A DNA stretch of 64,000 bases from Gp13-AA77 sp035949375 (GCA_035949375.1 DASZIG010000120.1:1-64000), one strand, 5' to 3'. Counted from the first letter of the stretch, positions 42,262 to 50,667 are shown. Program-made: numbers and translations. Notes: a model not told the origin generated them from the sequence alone.

Positions 42262-42777
42262 TTGGACGATCTCAAGAAGTTGATTCGCGAGGTGCCGGAT
42301 TATCCGAAGCCCGGCATCCTGTTTTATGACATCACGACCTTGCTCAAGGACCCCATCGGCCTGCGCCGCTCCGTGGACGCGCTGGCGGACCACTACGTGG
42401 GCCGTAAGATCGATCGCGTGATCGGCATCGAGGCGCGCGGCTTCATTTTTGCGCCCATGGTGGCCTACCGGCTGAACGCGGGCTTCATTCCCGTCCGTAA
42501 GCCGCACAAATTGCCGGCCAGCGTGGCCCGCGCCGCCTACAGCCTGGAATACGGGCAGGACGCGCTCGAAATCCATCGCGACGCGGTGGCGCCCGGCCAG
42601 GAGATCCTGATCGTGGACGATCTGCTGGCGACGGGCGGCACGGCCAGCGCCGTGGCCAGGCTGGTGGAGTCGCTCGACGGGCACGTTGCGGGCCTCGGAT
42701 TCCTGATCGAACTCGGATTCCTCAAAGGCCGCGAAAAGCTCGTGGGCTACGACCTGCACGCCGTGTTGAGATACTGA
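42262..42777 (+). CDS. apt: Adenine phosphoribosyltransferase
   Basis: A 171-aa purine-salvage enzyme that converts adenine and PRPP to AMP. It has the N-terminal VPDYPKPGILFYDITTLL, GIEARGFIFAP, and the PRPP motif ILIVDDLLATGGTA. I chose the TTG at 42262, preceded by AAGGGGG. It gives exactly the family length, while the frame is open to 42166 inside acyP. It is 31 bp downstream of acyP on the same strand. Confidence 0.93.
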   Translation: MDDLKKLIREVPDYPKPGILFYDITTLLKDPIGLRRSVDALADHYVGRKIDRVIGIEARGFIFAPMVAYRLNAGFIPVRKPHKLPASVARAAYSLEYGQDALEIHRDAVAPGQEILIVDDLLATGGTASAVARLVESLDGHVAGLGFLIELGFLKGREKLVGYDLHAVLRY

Positions 42778-42818
42778 GGCGGGGATTGTCGTTCGTTGCT
42801 GTAGGCTATCAAAGTTGC

Positions 42819-43490
42819 CTACAACTTCGCGTCCGGCGCGGGCAGCGTCTTCAGAATCTCGTCGAGGAAGAAGGCCTCCGCGAGCGACCCTTCAATGGAA
42901 GCCGAGCCGTTGATGACCGTCTTGGGGACGGCGCAAACGCGAAACCGGCTGGCGAGATCGGGAAACTCGGTCGCCTCGATGCAGTCAGCCTGGATCAGCG
43001 CGTTTTCCAGGGCGAACGACTGAGCCAGGCGCACGGCCCGCGGACAATGGGGTCAGGTGGGCGTGACGAAGACCTGCAGGTGAACGGGTTGGCTGACGGA
43101 GGCCAGCTTCTTTCGGCTGTCCGGGCTCAGGCCGGAGTCGCCCTTGGACACCATGAGAATGGCATCGAGCAGAGACGCGAACTCGTATCCTGCCGGCAGG
43201 CCGAGGAAGCGAATACCGTGGCCGTGGTCGCGGTCGTGGCCGTCGCGGACGACCGTGGCCGGCACCGTGTCGACTCCGTATTCCGCCGCCTTCTCTTTCT
43301 CGAGCTGGAAATTGTGGACCTCGAGCGAGAGTTGGCTCGAAAGCCCCGCCAGCTCTTCCAGAAGCTCGCGGGTCTCGCGGCCGTACTCGAGGTTCAGCTC
43401 CTGGGTGAAGTGGACCAGGCGCACCGGCGCGATCATGGGCTTCAGGCGCTCCCTGACCTCGATGGCGTCTTGTTCGCTAAGCAATGACAT
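42819..43490 (-). CDS. Selenocysteine-containing two-domain thioredoxin-fold protein (AhpF-NTD/PDO-like)
   Basis: A 223-aa protein read through one in-frame TGA at 43055-43053. Without readthrough it splits into two open frames (43490-43053 and 43034-42819). The TGA falls exactly at the first active-site cysteine of the second thioredoxin fold: HLQVFVTPT-U146-PHC149-PRAV. Both halves carry a cis-proline segment (VDTVPATVV and VCAVPKTVI) and the family-typical GLPAGYEFASLLDAILMVSKGD. The first fold has lost its CxxC (NLEYGRET). The family includes AhpF N-terminal domains and archaeal PDO; it would be a thiol/selenol oxidoreductase. selD lies 6 kb away. A pseudogene is less likely. Confidence 0.8.
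43026..43040 (-). promoter_or_regulatory. Possible short SECIS hairpin
   Basis: Starting 12 nt after the TGA, CGGGC can pair with GCCTG around a CGTGC loop, with one wobble pair. Bacterial SECIS elements are short hairpins at this distance with a G in the apical loop. The stem is weak, so this is only a candidate. Confidence 0.3.
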
Positions 43491-43591
43491 GCCGCAAGCT
43501 CCTCAGCTCGATTATAGCGCGTCCGTCTTGATACCGCTCGCGGGCGCTCCTTAAGATCGCAGGCGAGCACTGGGCGCAGGAGAAACGAAAC

Positions 43592-44512
43592 TTGATTGAG
43601 GTCACCGACTACGGTGCCGGCGGCTGGGTCGCGCCCGCGGATTCCGGGCATCGTGCAGGCTGGTACTGCGAACGGCTTGAAGAAGGCCAGATCCTGTTTT
43701 TCCCCGGGATACCTTACGAGCTGCGCGCCGAAGACCGCGACTTTCTGATCGGCGTCCGCCAGACCTCGGCGGCGTACCACAAGAACATCTCATATCGCCC
43801 GCGCGAGGATCGCGTGCACGGCCTCGACAACCGGAGCGCGGACGCGGAGCGGCTGCGCGCCATCATGGGCGCTTATTCCCGGCACGTGACCGGGTTCGCC
43901 GCGGATTTTCTCAAGCCGTACGCGCGCGGCTGGAAGCTTGATTTCGCGAGCTTCCGCTCGATCGAGGAACGCGGACGGGATCTGCCGCTCAAATCGCGGA
44001 ACGACCTGCTGCACACGGACGCTTTCCCCACGCGGCCTACCAACGGCAGCCGCATCCTGAGGGTGTTCACGAATCTCAATCCGAGCGAGCCGCGCGTCTG
44101 GCTGACCGGAGAACCATTTGACGTGATTGCTCCGCGCCTCGCTCCCGATGCCGGGCTCGCGGATTGCGCCGCTCGAGCGCGCTCGCCCTGGCGTCCGCTC
44201 GGCCGCCTCACGGGGCGCCTGGCCGGGGCTTTGGGGCTGCCCGATCGCTCGCCTTACGATCGTTTCATGCTCGGATTTCACGATTACCTGAAAGCCAACC
44301 GCGCCTTTCAGGATTCCACGGCGAAGTCGCGTTGGGAATTTCCGCCCAATTCGACCTGGATTGTATTCACAGACTCCGTGCCGCACGCCGTGCTCTCTGG
44401 CCGCCTCGCGCTCGAGCACACGTACATCGTCTCGGAAGACGACCTGATGTTGCCGGAAAAATCTCCGCGGCAGGTTCTCGAAAAACTCGCCGGGGCTTCG
44501 CTCAGAAACTAG
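43592..44512 (+). CDS. kdoO: Kdo 3-hydroxylase-like Fe(II)/2-oxoglutarate dioxygenase
   Basis: A 306-aa protein matching the KdoO family, which hydroxylates the Kdo sugar of LPS inner core. The iron ligands are the HTD of LLHTDAFPTRPTNGSRIL and the later histidine in FTDSVPHAVLSG. The 2-oxoglutarate-binding arginine follows at SGRLALEH. It begins with TTG after AGGAGAAACG. lpxC at 50851 supports lipid A synthesis in this organism. Confidence 0.85.
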   Translation: MIEVTDYGAGGWVAPADSGHRAGWYCERLEEGQILFFPGIPYELRAEDRDFLIGVRQTSAAYHKNISYRPREDRVHGLDNRSADAERLRAIMGAYSRHVTGFAADFLKPYARGWKLDFASFRSIEERGRDLPLKSRNDLLHTDAFPTRPTNGSRILRVFTNLNPSEPRVWLTGEPFDVIAPRLAPDAGLADCAARARSPWRPLGRLTGRLAGALGLPDRSPYDRFMLGFHDYLKANRAFQDSTAKSRWEFPPNSTWIVFTDSVPHAVLSGRLALEHTYIVSEDDLMLPEKSPRQVLEKLAGASLRN

Positions 44513-44651
44513 AGGAACGCCGCTCGGAGACGCGCTGCAGCAGGGTTGAGCCCGAACCGGGGTTCTCAGCGGGCGCGCTCTCAATTAAAATGGAACGAGG
44601 GGAGACGGTGCCGCGGCGCACAGCGGCGGCACTAACGTGGGGTCGGACGCA

Positions 44652-45173
44652 ATGAAAAGGTCTTGTCTCGATCTGGGTCTGTCCCTGGTGCTGACGCTTG
44701 GGGCAGCGGGTGCTCTCGGAGCCGCGGACGACTTGAAGCTCAAGCCCGGCCTCGATTACCTGAAGAACGCCTGGCAAGGTCCGGCAATCGACGGCGACAA
44801 GATGTGGGACGGGATTGAGAAGGGCAAGCCCAACCTCGTCTTCATGTACGGAGAGTTCTGCTACGACGCCAAGCGGCAGGCGGAGCGCACAGTGGAGATG
44901 TATCGCGACTACGGGGATCGCGTCCACTTCGTGATCATCGACCTCTCGCGACCGATCCCCAAGCTGACGCAGATGCCGCTCGTCAGGAAGCACTACACCG
45001 GACTCTTCCCGCAGACCACCATCATCGACAAGGACGGCAAAGTGCTGTTCGATTACACGGGCGAGATCGATGATGCCACTCTCATCGGCTGGCTCGACGC
45101 GGCGCTGCGCTCAGGCGGCGCCGCGCCGGCCGCGTCGCAGGACGCGGATTCCAAGCCGCCGGCTGCGCCGTAA
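44652..45173 (+). CDS. Exported thioredoxin-fold protein with single active-site cysteine
   Basis: A 173-aa protein with a signal peptide (LSLVLTLGAAGALGAAD). Its thioredoxin-like fold contains VFMYGEFCYDAKRQAERT where WCGPC is expected, so only one cysteine remains. FPQTTIIDKDGKVLFDYTG gives the cis-proline strand. It may be a periplasmic peptide- or metal-binding relic of a thioredoxin rather than a disulfide oxidoreductase. The start at 44652 is the ATG before the signal peptide. It converges with the gene at 45203. Confidence 0.75.
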   Translation: MKRSCLDLGLSLVLTLGAAGALGAADDLKLKPGLDYLKNAWQGPAIDGDKMWDGIEKGKPNLVFMYGEFCYDAKRQAERTVEMYRDYGDRVHFVIIDLSRPIPKLTQMPLVRKHYTGLFPQTTIIDKDGKVLFDYTGEIDDATLIGWLDAALRSGGAAPAASQDADSKPPAAP

Positions 45174-45202
45174 CTTTGGCACGTTTGCGAAGGCGGGGCC
45201 TC

Positions 45203-46204
45203 TCACTTCGGTGCGGAATCCGTCTCACCGTCAGGGACTAAATATCCGACGGCAATTCCCATGGCGCCCTGAGGCAGAATCTTACCGGTGGGATTTTCGT
45301 AGACGGCGGTGACCCTGATGACATCGCCCTTGGCCAGTTCCAGCCCTCCGCCTTCCGTGAAGAGCGCGATCGGTATCGAGATCAGCCGGCCATCGGCATC
45401 CAGCTTGGCGTCGAGGGTGGCGATGTTCTGGTTGCGGGTGGCATCCTCAAGCACCAACCCACGGCCGTAGTCGTGCATGTGACCGCCCACGCCGATCAGC
45501 CGCCCGCTGGTCTCGAGCTTGAACTCGCCGGTGGTCACGTTGTGTCCGGGCTTGAGGTCATAAGCGGATTCGCCGCATTCCATCACGTCAAACCAGACGG
45601 GCCGAACCCCGACGAGGGACGGGCTGCCGGGGACAATCGGCTGGTAGTCGATCTTGATTTCGAGGTAGGTTTGCGGGTAACTCACCGCCTGGTCGTTGTG
45701 AAACATGGTCGCCACCCGAATCTTGTCGCCCTGCCGGACGCGGTAACCGAGACCCGGCGTAGCCGGCCAATCCGTCATCTCGCCACCGGCGCCGAAGATG
45801 TGTTCCGGCTCCTTCGGGCAGAGATAATTCCGGCGGCTCGCGTCATAGACGGCCACGTGGTGCAGCAGGCGTCCAGGCAGCGGCTTGCCGGACGCGTCCA
45901 CCAGGCTAGGATGGTAGGCCACGAGCCAGCCGTCGAGGGGAACGGTCCAGCTCAGATCGGGAGCTTGCGGCACGTTCATGCCGGCCTGCGCGGGCAGGTT
46001 CAGGGGGCCGAGCCGCAGGGTGAACACGTGCCGGGCTTCGTCGCTCGCGACCTCCAACCGGACGCCGGAAGCCTTGGGCATCGCCATGTGATGCATGTGA
46101 CTCATGTCGCCCGTCGCTTGCTGGCCCCGCGCCAGGGCGAACGCTCCCACCGCGAACATCGACGTCGCCAATAACGTCGTCATCGCTGCTTGCCGCCTCG
46201 TCAT
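45203..46204 (-). CDS. Secreted SURNod19/copper-monooxygenase-like protein
   Basis: A 333-aa exported protein with a signal peptide and a Met/His-rich patch (DMSHMHHMAMPK) that may bind copper. Landmarks LLHHVAVYD, GGEMTDWPATPGLGYRV and GVGGHMHDYGRGLVLED suggest metal-binding histidine pairs. They resemble the stress-up-regulated Nod19 family and, more distantly, peptidylglycine-monooxygenase folds. Its start overlaps the stop of the FAD enzyme gene upstream by 4 bp, so the two are coupled. Enzymatic role unproven. Confidence 0.6.
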   Translation of the reverse strand: MTRRQAAMTTLLATSMFAVGAFALARGQQATGDMSHMHHMAMPKASGVRLEVASDEARHVFTLRLGPLNLPAQAGMNVPQAPDLSWTVPLDGWLVAYHPSLVDASGKPLPGRLLHHVAVYDASRRNYLCPKEPEHIFGAGGEMTDWPATPGLGYRVRQGDKIRVATMFHNDQAVSYPQTYLEIKIDYQPIVPGSPSLVGVRPVWFDVMECGESAYDLKPGHNVTTGEFKLETSGRLIGVGGHMHDYGRGLVLEDATRNQNIATLDAKLDADGRLISIPIALFTEGGGLELAKGDVIRVTAVYENPTGKILPQGAMGIAVGYLVPDGETDSAPK

Positions 46205-47757
46205 ACTCCCTCCTCTGCCGCCCGCCGTCGGCTTCCGACGGCGCTCCGTGCCGCTTGCTTCCCGATCACGCCGCGCGCGCCCCTGCTCGTGCGGTTGGCG
46301 GCGATCAGCGCCGTCTCGAAACTCGAGACGTCGCCTTCAGAATCGGAGTGCCCGATCAGGATGCGCCCTACGGGCTTGCGAATCTCGGGGGCGAGCCGCG
46401 TGGTAACACCGGGCGCGGACAGAAACAGCGGATGCCCTCGCCGGAAGATGCGCACCTCTTCCACCTTGCCGCGCGCTCCTGGAAACCAAGTGTCGATGAG
46501 ATCGACCACCTGCGCGCCGAAACCCGTCACGTACCGGTCATCCAGGAGGCGCACGCGATCGGCCTCGGGCCGCGGCACGTAGCACGTAAGCACCTGGGGA
46601 CGGCGGGTCTCAGGGTTATCGCGGTTCACCACCCAGTCCGCAACGTTGAAGTCGACGACGGGGCTGGGCGCCGGAATCTCGGTGTCGTACGAGGCATTGT
46701 ACACCACCTCACGCAGGCAGACGTTCACCACCAGGTAGGGCGCGTAGCGCAGGGCGTTCATGGCCTGAAGCTGCGACGCCGGCAGACCCTGGATGATCCG
46801 CTTGCCGATTTGCTTCGGACAGCACACGACGGCTGCCCGCGCCCGCACCGTGACGGGCTCGCCCTCGCGGATGAAACTTACCTCCACGCCGTCGCCCGCG
46901 TTGGCCACGCGCACCACGGCCGCGCCTTTCACGATGCGCCCGCGCCCCGCCCGGTTGATGGCGTCTTCGAGCGCCATCGAGATGCGTCCGAGACCTCCGG
47001 GCCAGGTGTAACGTCCCGAATCCATGCCGCCGCCCCAACCGACGGACTGCACGCCGATCAGGGCCGATGTGTTATCCGCGTCCGCTCCCCAGTTGTTGGG
47101 GCCGAAGTTGTCAAACCATAGCTTCACCTCGGGCGCGTACGGCTTCAACAATTCGGAAAACGGCGTGGCATCCAGCTTCTCAGCCTGCTTTCCGGTGTCG
47201 ATCGCCTTCATGTCCTTGCGAAACCGGGCGAAACTGTTCTTCACGGTCTCGGGCCAGGGCGCGTCCCGGTAGCCGCCCTCCCAGAAACGGTGCACCAGCT
47301 TGCCGTCGATGATGGCGTTGTCCACGCTCCTGATCGGATAGATCGTCATGCCGAGCTCGCGGCAGAGCTCGCGAAGCCCGAGTCCTTCGGCATAAGCGGA
47401 ACCGGTCGCGTACCACTGGCCCTGCCACTGCTCGCTGAGCGCGTCGCCGCCGAGGCTGGATTCCTTCTCGAGCAGGAGGCAGTTGGTGTCGCGCAGGCGG
47501 TAGGCGGCCATCAGGCCGCTCGGTCCGCCGCCCACGATCACCACGTCGTAGTCGGCCGCTGGCTTCGGCAGCGCGAACTGCCGCCCGTCACGCACCTGGT
47601 GACAGACAGTGTTGCTTTCGCTCGCGAGACGCGTGGGTGGCGGCGCCGCGGCAACACGGTGCAGCTGGCCGGAGACAGGACAGGCCGCCGCTACCGTGCC
47701 GCCGATGATGGTCTTGATCGCGTCGCGGCGCGTCGTCTTCCGAGGATCACGATCCAT
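46201..47757 (-). CDS. Tat-exported FAD-dependent amine oxidase-like protein
   Basis: A 518-aa flavoprotein. A twin-arginine signal (KTTRRDAIKTIIGG) lies near residue 10. The FAD-binding motif VVIVGGGPSGLMAAYRL follows near residue 70, with a conserved C-terminal segment RILIGHSDSEGDVSSFETAL. It belongs to the amine oxidase/phytoene-desaturase-like family. The ATG at 47757 has AAGGGA upstream; a TTG at 47775 is less likely. The Tat signal implies folding with FAD in the cytoplasm before export. It is paired with the secreted protein downstream. Confidence 0.82.
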   Translation of the reverse strand: MDRDPRKTTRRDAIKTIIGGTVAAACPVSGQLHRVAAAPPPTRLASESNTVCHQVRDGRQFALPKPAADYDVVIVGGGPSGLMAAYRLRDTNCLLLEKESSLGGDALSEQWQGQWYATGSAYAEGLGLRELCRELGMTIYPIRSVDNAIIDGKLVHRFWEGGYRDAPWPETVKNSFARFRKDMKAIDTGKQAEKLDATPFSELLKPYAPEVKLWFDNFGPNNWGADADNTSALIGVQSVGWGGGMDSGRYTWPGGLGRISMALEDAINRAGRGRIVKGAAVVRVANAGDGVEVSFIREGEPVTVRARAAVVCCPKQIGKRIIQGLPASQLQAMNALRYAPYLVVNVCLREVVYNASYDTEIPAPSPVVDFNVADWVVNRDNPETRRPQVLTCYVPRPEADRVRLLDDRYVTGFGAQVVDLIDTWFPGARGKVEEVRIFRRGHPLFLSAPGVTTRLAPEIRKPVGRILIGHSDSEGDVSSFETALIAANRTSRGARGVIGKQAARSAVGSRRRAAEEGV

Positions 47758-47850
47758 CGGGAGCGTTCCCTTCAAATCCGTGCTGAGCCGATGTTACGTG
47801 GAATATGGCGGCGGCCTTCAAGCGAGAATGATTGTCCCGTTCGGCCGGGT

Positions 47851-48519
47851 TTAGAAGACGTGTTGACCGCTTTGGGCGGCTTCGATCGGCGCTTCCGGTT
47901 CGGGCTCGGCGTTCAAGCGGGCGCTGCGGAGGGCGAGCGTTCCCAATACGGGAAGGCGGTAGCGTTCGTTGTAGTAGGCCCGCTTCATCAGAAAGATCGA
48001 GCAAACCGCAAAGCCCGTCATCCAGAGCAGCCAATAGATCGGACGATGCAAACCGAGGAGCGGCCCGATCTCTACGCCCAGATAGGTAACGAAGCTCAGG
48101 AACGTGGACTGCCAGGCGTGAAAGCGGACGGAGCGATCGCGGCGGTAGGTAGGGACCAACAGGTAGACAATGCCTGTCACAAAACCCAGGGCGTAGGTCA
48201 GCATCGCGGCCGGATTCACGGAACCCGTGGGCGGCCCGTACTGCCCCTTCGCGCGCAGTGTCCAGTAGACTCCGCTTACCCGCCGTTCTTCGATCAGACG
48301 GCGGTCGTAGGCCGCGCGCCGCGCCGGATCGCGCAGTACCTCGTAAGCGGCGTTCAGTTCGCGGAGCTTGCGTGTGGCGAGTTGATGCTGCTTCGAGTCC
48401 TGTGCGAAGCGGTCGGGATGCCAGATACTGGCGATGATCCGGTAGGATTCCCGGACACGCTCCGCGGGGGCGTTGGCTGGAACATCCAGGATGTCGTAAA
48501 ACGTCTGGGACGGCGCCAC
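47851..48519 (-). CDS. J-domain protein with membrane segments
   Basis: A 222-aa protein. The N-terminal J domain (residues 5-75) has the HPD tripeptide in ASIWHPDRF. No Gly-rich or zinc-finger region follows. Residues about 105-185 contain three membrane segments (AMLTYALGFVTGIVYLLV, STFLSFVTYLGVEIG, IYWLLWMTGFAVCSIF), in a Tic20/DUF4870-like layout. It would recruit DnaK to the membrane. It lies 170 bp from the end of selD. Confidence 0.8.
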   Translation of the reverse strand: MAPSQTFYDILDVPANAPAERVRESYRIIASIWHPDRFAQDSKQHQLATRKLRELNAAYEVLRDPARRAAYDRRLIEERRVSGVYWTLRAKGQYGPPTGSVNPAAMLTYALGFVTGIVYLLVPTYRRDRSVRFHAWQSTFLSFVTYLGVEIGPLLGLHRPIYWLLWMTGFAVCSIFLMKRAYYNERYRLPVLGTLALRSARLNAEPEPEAPIEAAQSGQHVF

Positions 48520-48689
48520 GGCTGACCCTTTCTCCCCACTTCGTTGGACGCCGGCGGCTCGGCCCTCGGCTCCGGATAAATCGCGAGCGGACCGCTCCCA
48601 CCCTCGCCTCTATGGGTATCACAAACTGGACACCGGCACAACCGGGTTGACGTGTGCAGCCCTGGCTCTGTGGGGCGGGACCACTCGCC

Positions 48690-49730
48690 TCACCGCACCA
48701 GGATCAGGGGATGAGTCTTGGGAACAGCTTGCCCGATCTCCGCGCAAGGAATGCGGGCTTGCTGCAGCGCCGCGAGCAGCCGCGGCGCGTCATCGACAGT
48801 CGTCGAGAGCAGCAGACCGCCCGCGGTCTGCGGATCGAAGAGCAGGTGGCGGACGTCTTCAGATATGCCCGCCGCGAACTCCACGCATCCGGCGATAAAG
48901 TCGAGGTTGCGCTGGAGTCCGCCCGGAAGATACCCCTCACGGGCATAGTCCAGCGCCCCGGGCAAAAACTCGATGCGCGCGGAATCGATCACGAGGCTCA
49001 ACCGGCTCCCGACGGCCATTTCGCGGGCGTGCCCGAGCAGGCCAAATCCAGTGATATCGGTGGCTGCGTGGATCTCGAACCTGCCGGCGATCTCGCTTGC
49101 CCGGCGATTGAGCGTGGTCATGGACGCGCTGGCGGCAGCTACGGCTTGGTCGCTCGCCTTCTGCTGCTTGAGCGCGGTCGAGATCACGCCCGTCCCCAGG
49201 CGCTTGGTCAGAATCACGCGGTCGCCCTCGCGCGCGCTTGCATTGGCCCACACGCGCGACGGGTCCACGAGACCCGTCACGGCGTACCCGAACTTGATCT
49301 CGTCATCACCGATGGAATGCCCGCCGATCACGGCGCAGCCCGCCTCCTGCATCTTCGAGAGTCCGCCTTGCAGAATGCGCTCGAGCACGTCCACGTCGCG
49401 CCCCGTGTTCGGGAAGCCGACGATCGACAGCGCTGAAATCGGGCGGCCGCCCATGGCGTAAACGTCGCTCAGCGCGTTCGTGGCCGCCACCTGCCCAAAG
49501 GTGTAAGGGTCATCCACAATGGGCGTGAAGAAATCGACGGTCTGCACCAGGGCGAGGTCGGGCGTGAGCTGATACACTCCGGCGTCGTCGGCGGTATCGA
49601 AGCCGATCAGGACATGGGGATCGGTTTGTCGCGGCAGTTTGCGCAGCACCGAGTCCAAAATACTTGGACTCAACTTGGCCGCTCAACCCGCCGCTTTCAC
49701 CATGGCAGTGAGGCGCGTTCGGTCGTCCAT
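48690..49730 (-). CDS. selD: Selenide, water dikinase (selenoprotein SelD)
   Basis: A 346-aa enzyme that makes selenophosphate, the selenium donor for selenocysteine. The reading frame starts at ATG 49730, with one in-frame TGA at 49685-49683 (residue 16): KAAG-U16-AAKLSPSILD. In SelD this position is Cys or Sec (GCGCK in E. coli) and is catalytic. The rest is typical: GFDTADDAGVYQLTPDLALV, FGQVAATNALSDVYAMGG and DPQTAGGLLLS. A start after the TGA would lose the catalytic loop. A hairpin right after the TGA is a SECIS candidate. Confidence 0.9.
49651..49671 (-). promoter_or_regulatory. SECIS-like hairpin in selD
   Basis: On the coding strand, 11 nt after the TGA, a perfect 8-bp inverted repeat GAGTCCAA / TTGGACTC closes a 5-nt loop (GTATT). 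Bacterial SECIS hairpins sit at this distance and are bound by SelB. The G in the loop fits; a bulged U typical of E. coli SECIS is not evident. Confidence 0.6.
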
Positions 49731-49920
49731 AACGGTTCTGATTATAGGCACTATTGAGGAAGTTTAACCACAGGGGCACGGAGACACGGAGAAAAAGCAA
49801 TTGTGAATGCGGAACGATGACTGATGAACGGCTTCCGCGTATGCGAGGGGACCGTTCACCATTCATGATTCATCGTTCATCATTCATCATTTCCTGTCAC
49901 TTGTCACTGGCCACTGTCTC
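49731..49920. repeat. Low-complexity ATTCATCATTCATC tract and CACGGAG repeat
   Basis: Between larB and selD the sequence includes an ACCACAGGGGCACGGAGACA unit (49763-49794). Degenerate ATTCATGATTCATCGTTC and CACTTGTCACTGGCCACTG repeats follow (about 49862-49918). No gene. Confidence 0.55.
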
Positions 49921-50667
49921 TTAAAGCCGGTTAATCACGCTTGCCAGATACCCCGCACCGAAACCGTTATCGATGTTGACCACGGCCACGTTGGGGGCGC
50001 AACTATTCATCATGCCGAGGAGCGCCGCGAGGCCCCGGAAGCTCGCCCCATAGCCGACGCTGGTGGGCACGGCGATGACGGGCGCGGCCACCAGGCCTCC
50101 GACCACGCTCGGCAATGCGCCCTCCATGCCGGCGGCGACAATGACCACGCGGGCGCGCTTCAAAGCCTTGCTCTCGCCGAGCAGGCGGTGCAGTCCGGCG
50201 ACACCCACGTCGTAGAGCGCTTGTACGCGATTGCCCATGATTTCGGCCGTGACCAACGCCTCCTCCGCCACCGGGATGTCCGTGGTGCCGGCCGTAACCA
50301 CCAGGATCAGGCCCTTGCCGCGCATCTTGCGCTCCAAACGAATGGTGATCGCGCCGGAGAGCGCGTGAAACTTCGCCCGCCGATCGAGCCGGCGGATGCG
50401 CTCGAAAACAGCGGCGTCCGTGCGCGTGACCAGCACGTTGTGGCCGTGGCGCAGCATGCGCTCGACAAGGCCCTCGATCTGTCCGGGAGTCTTGCCGCGC
50501 CCGAAGATCACTTCGGGCATTCCCTGGCGCAGCGGACGATGATGATCGATGCGCGCGTAGCCCAGGTTTTCGTACGGCATGTCGCGCAGACGCTCCATCG
50601 CCTCGTCGACGCTCAGGCGGCCACGCCGGACCTGAGCGAGCATTTTCGCGATTGCTTCACGGGTCAC
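49921..50667 (-). CDS. larB: Nickel pincer cofactor biosynthesis protein LarB
   Basis: A 248-aa AIR-carboxylase-like enzyme that carboxylates and hydrolyses nicotinic acid adenine dinucleotide in the pathway to the nickel-pincer cofactor of lactate racemase. Landmarks are MPEVIFGRGKTPGQIEGLVE, VVTAGTTDIPVAEEAL and ALPSVVGGLVAAPVIAVPTS. The GTG at 50667 has GGAGAGGG upstream; the frame is open to 50775. larC, larE and larA are not in the window. Confidence 0.92.
   Translation of the reverse strand: MTREAIAKMLAQVRRGRLSVDEAMERLRDMPYENLGYARIDHHRPLRQGMPEVIFGRGKTPGQIEGLVERMLRHGHNVLVTRTDAAVFERIRRLDRRAKFHALSGAITIRLERKMRGKGLILVVTAGTTDIPVAEEALVTAEIMGNRVQALYDVGVAGLHRLLGESKALKRARVVIVAAGMEGALPSVVGGLVAAPVIAVPTSVGYGASFRGLAALLGMMNSCAPNVAVVNIDNGFGAGYLASVINRL

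Noticed and set aside
42819..43490. Reading the split thioredoxin-like gene as a pseudogene or two separate genes
   Set aside because: There is no frameshift and only one stop codon. It falls precisely on the active-site cysteine codon, and the downstream half keeps all family motifs. selD with the same feature is nearby.
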